From assembly GCA_051294375.1 (NCBI GenBank), contig CM119267.1, positions 15,478,105 through 15,542,104 of the forward strand: 64,000 nt of DNA, in the 5' to 3' direction. The position numbers were made by a program, and so were the translations under genes. Positions 63,558-64,000 of the stretch are shown piece by piece. The notes under the pieces were generated by a model. The model had not been told where the DNA came from, did not search any database, and worked only from the letters and a program-made list of their open reading frames with translations. Position 1 is the first letter of the stretch; the number at the start of each line of letters is the position of its first letter. The stretch comes from Paraspadella gotoi (Eukaryota > Chaetognatha).

Positions 63558-64000
63558 CTGCATTAATAAATAAAGATTAAATACATACAGGAATTGCCTA
63601 CCACATATTTATTAGGGAAGAAAATGATACAATCAATTGCAATCAATATATTTCAGCCATGAGCAAGTCGCGGCGAATAAGTATAAGGATGGAACTTTTG
63701 ATGCAACCAAGAATGAGATTGAGTTCATTAATCTCATTTGCATATTGTCGTATTGGAACCCACTTTTAGGTATTTCAATTATAGTTTAAAGCCTCAGGAT
63801 TAACTCTATGCCTTGACTTGGAACAGAGTTGGCTTCCAATATGGCAGTCCCATTCTCTCTTAGTCATAGTCCTTACTTATTGGGCTAGGAATTATGTCAG
63901 ATGTATTATATATATGTTTATTAATAAAGACTCTCTTTCCTCTATAGCTTATCGATGCTTATGACTTTACTCCCCTTAAGCTAGCTATATGTTCAAGAAT
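63558..64000. other. Non-coding right edge, upstream of the first visible AOAH exon
   Basis: This is probably AOAH intron. No exon encoding the missing N-terminus is visible. On the plus strand a TATATATATG stretch and AATAAAG lie close together (about 63908-63930), which can occur in long terminal repeats. That evidence is too weak for a call. Confidence 0.35.

Noticed and set aside
63850-64000. Possible long terminal repeat at the right edge
   Set aside because: TATA-like and AATAAA motifs alone are not diagnostic in AT-rich DNA and no second copy or gag/pol sequence is in the window.

Overview
This is a eukaryotic, almost certainly animal, nuclear window from a compact genome. The support is protein content: VKORC1, SUV39H-type methyltransferase, WWOX, STAMBP, Spinster, MOB1, HYPK, AOAH and GTF2F2 are all readable. 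Most genes are split by short GT-AG introns of about 35-150 bp, the intergenic DNA is AT-rich, and two genes can be as close as 106 bp. The species cannot be named. The SUV39H gene lacks the eIF2-gamma fusion known from insects, which argues against most insects.

The most striking layout feature is that all 28 recognisable genes, plus one small hypothetical ORF, lie on the minus strand, head to tail. From left to right: inorganic pyrophosphatase (3' part outside the window), syntaxin-7/12, a giant zinc-finger/DZF protein, APPBP2, MOB1, FAM241B, a divergent hexokinase, C19orf12, UAP1, acyl-protein thioesterase, STAMBP, a small ORF, an ETNPPL/PHYKPL-type aminotransferase, Spinster, gluconokinase, DHDDS, PELP1, HYPK, TOE1, ATP6V1A, RPS15, SFT2D3, RPS6, WWOX, VKORC1, GTF2F2, SUV39H, NPLOC4 and AOAH (5' part outside the window). 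Exon models were built by eye. In the complete spliced models the exon lengths sum to multiples of three. The gene set is mainly cell housekeeping (translation, ubiquitin, vesicle traffic, sugar and lipid metabolism, chromatin) and does not form one pathway.

The few long introns (270-1400 bp) mostly contain small non-coding elements with terminal inverted repeats: two with TA target duplications (UAP1, RPS6), one hAT-like with a perfect 8-bp duplication (NPLOC4), further fold-back elements (SPNS, AOAH), a SINE-like insert (VKORC1) and an AT-rich repeat shared by UAP1 and GTF2F2. Five introns need GC instead of GT at the donor.

The best candidates for something undescribed are the giant protein at 2765-8743, which carries five tandem degenerate copies of what looks like a DZF-type module ahead of three zinc fingers and a terminal DZF domain, and the hexokinase, whose glucose-binding Asn and Glu are exchanged for Asp and Gln.
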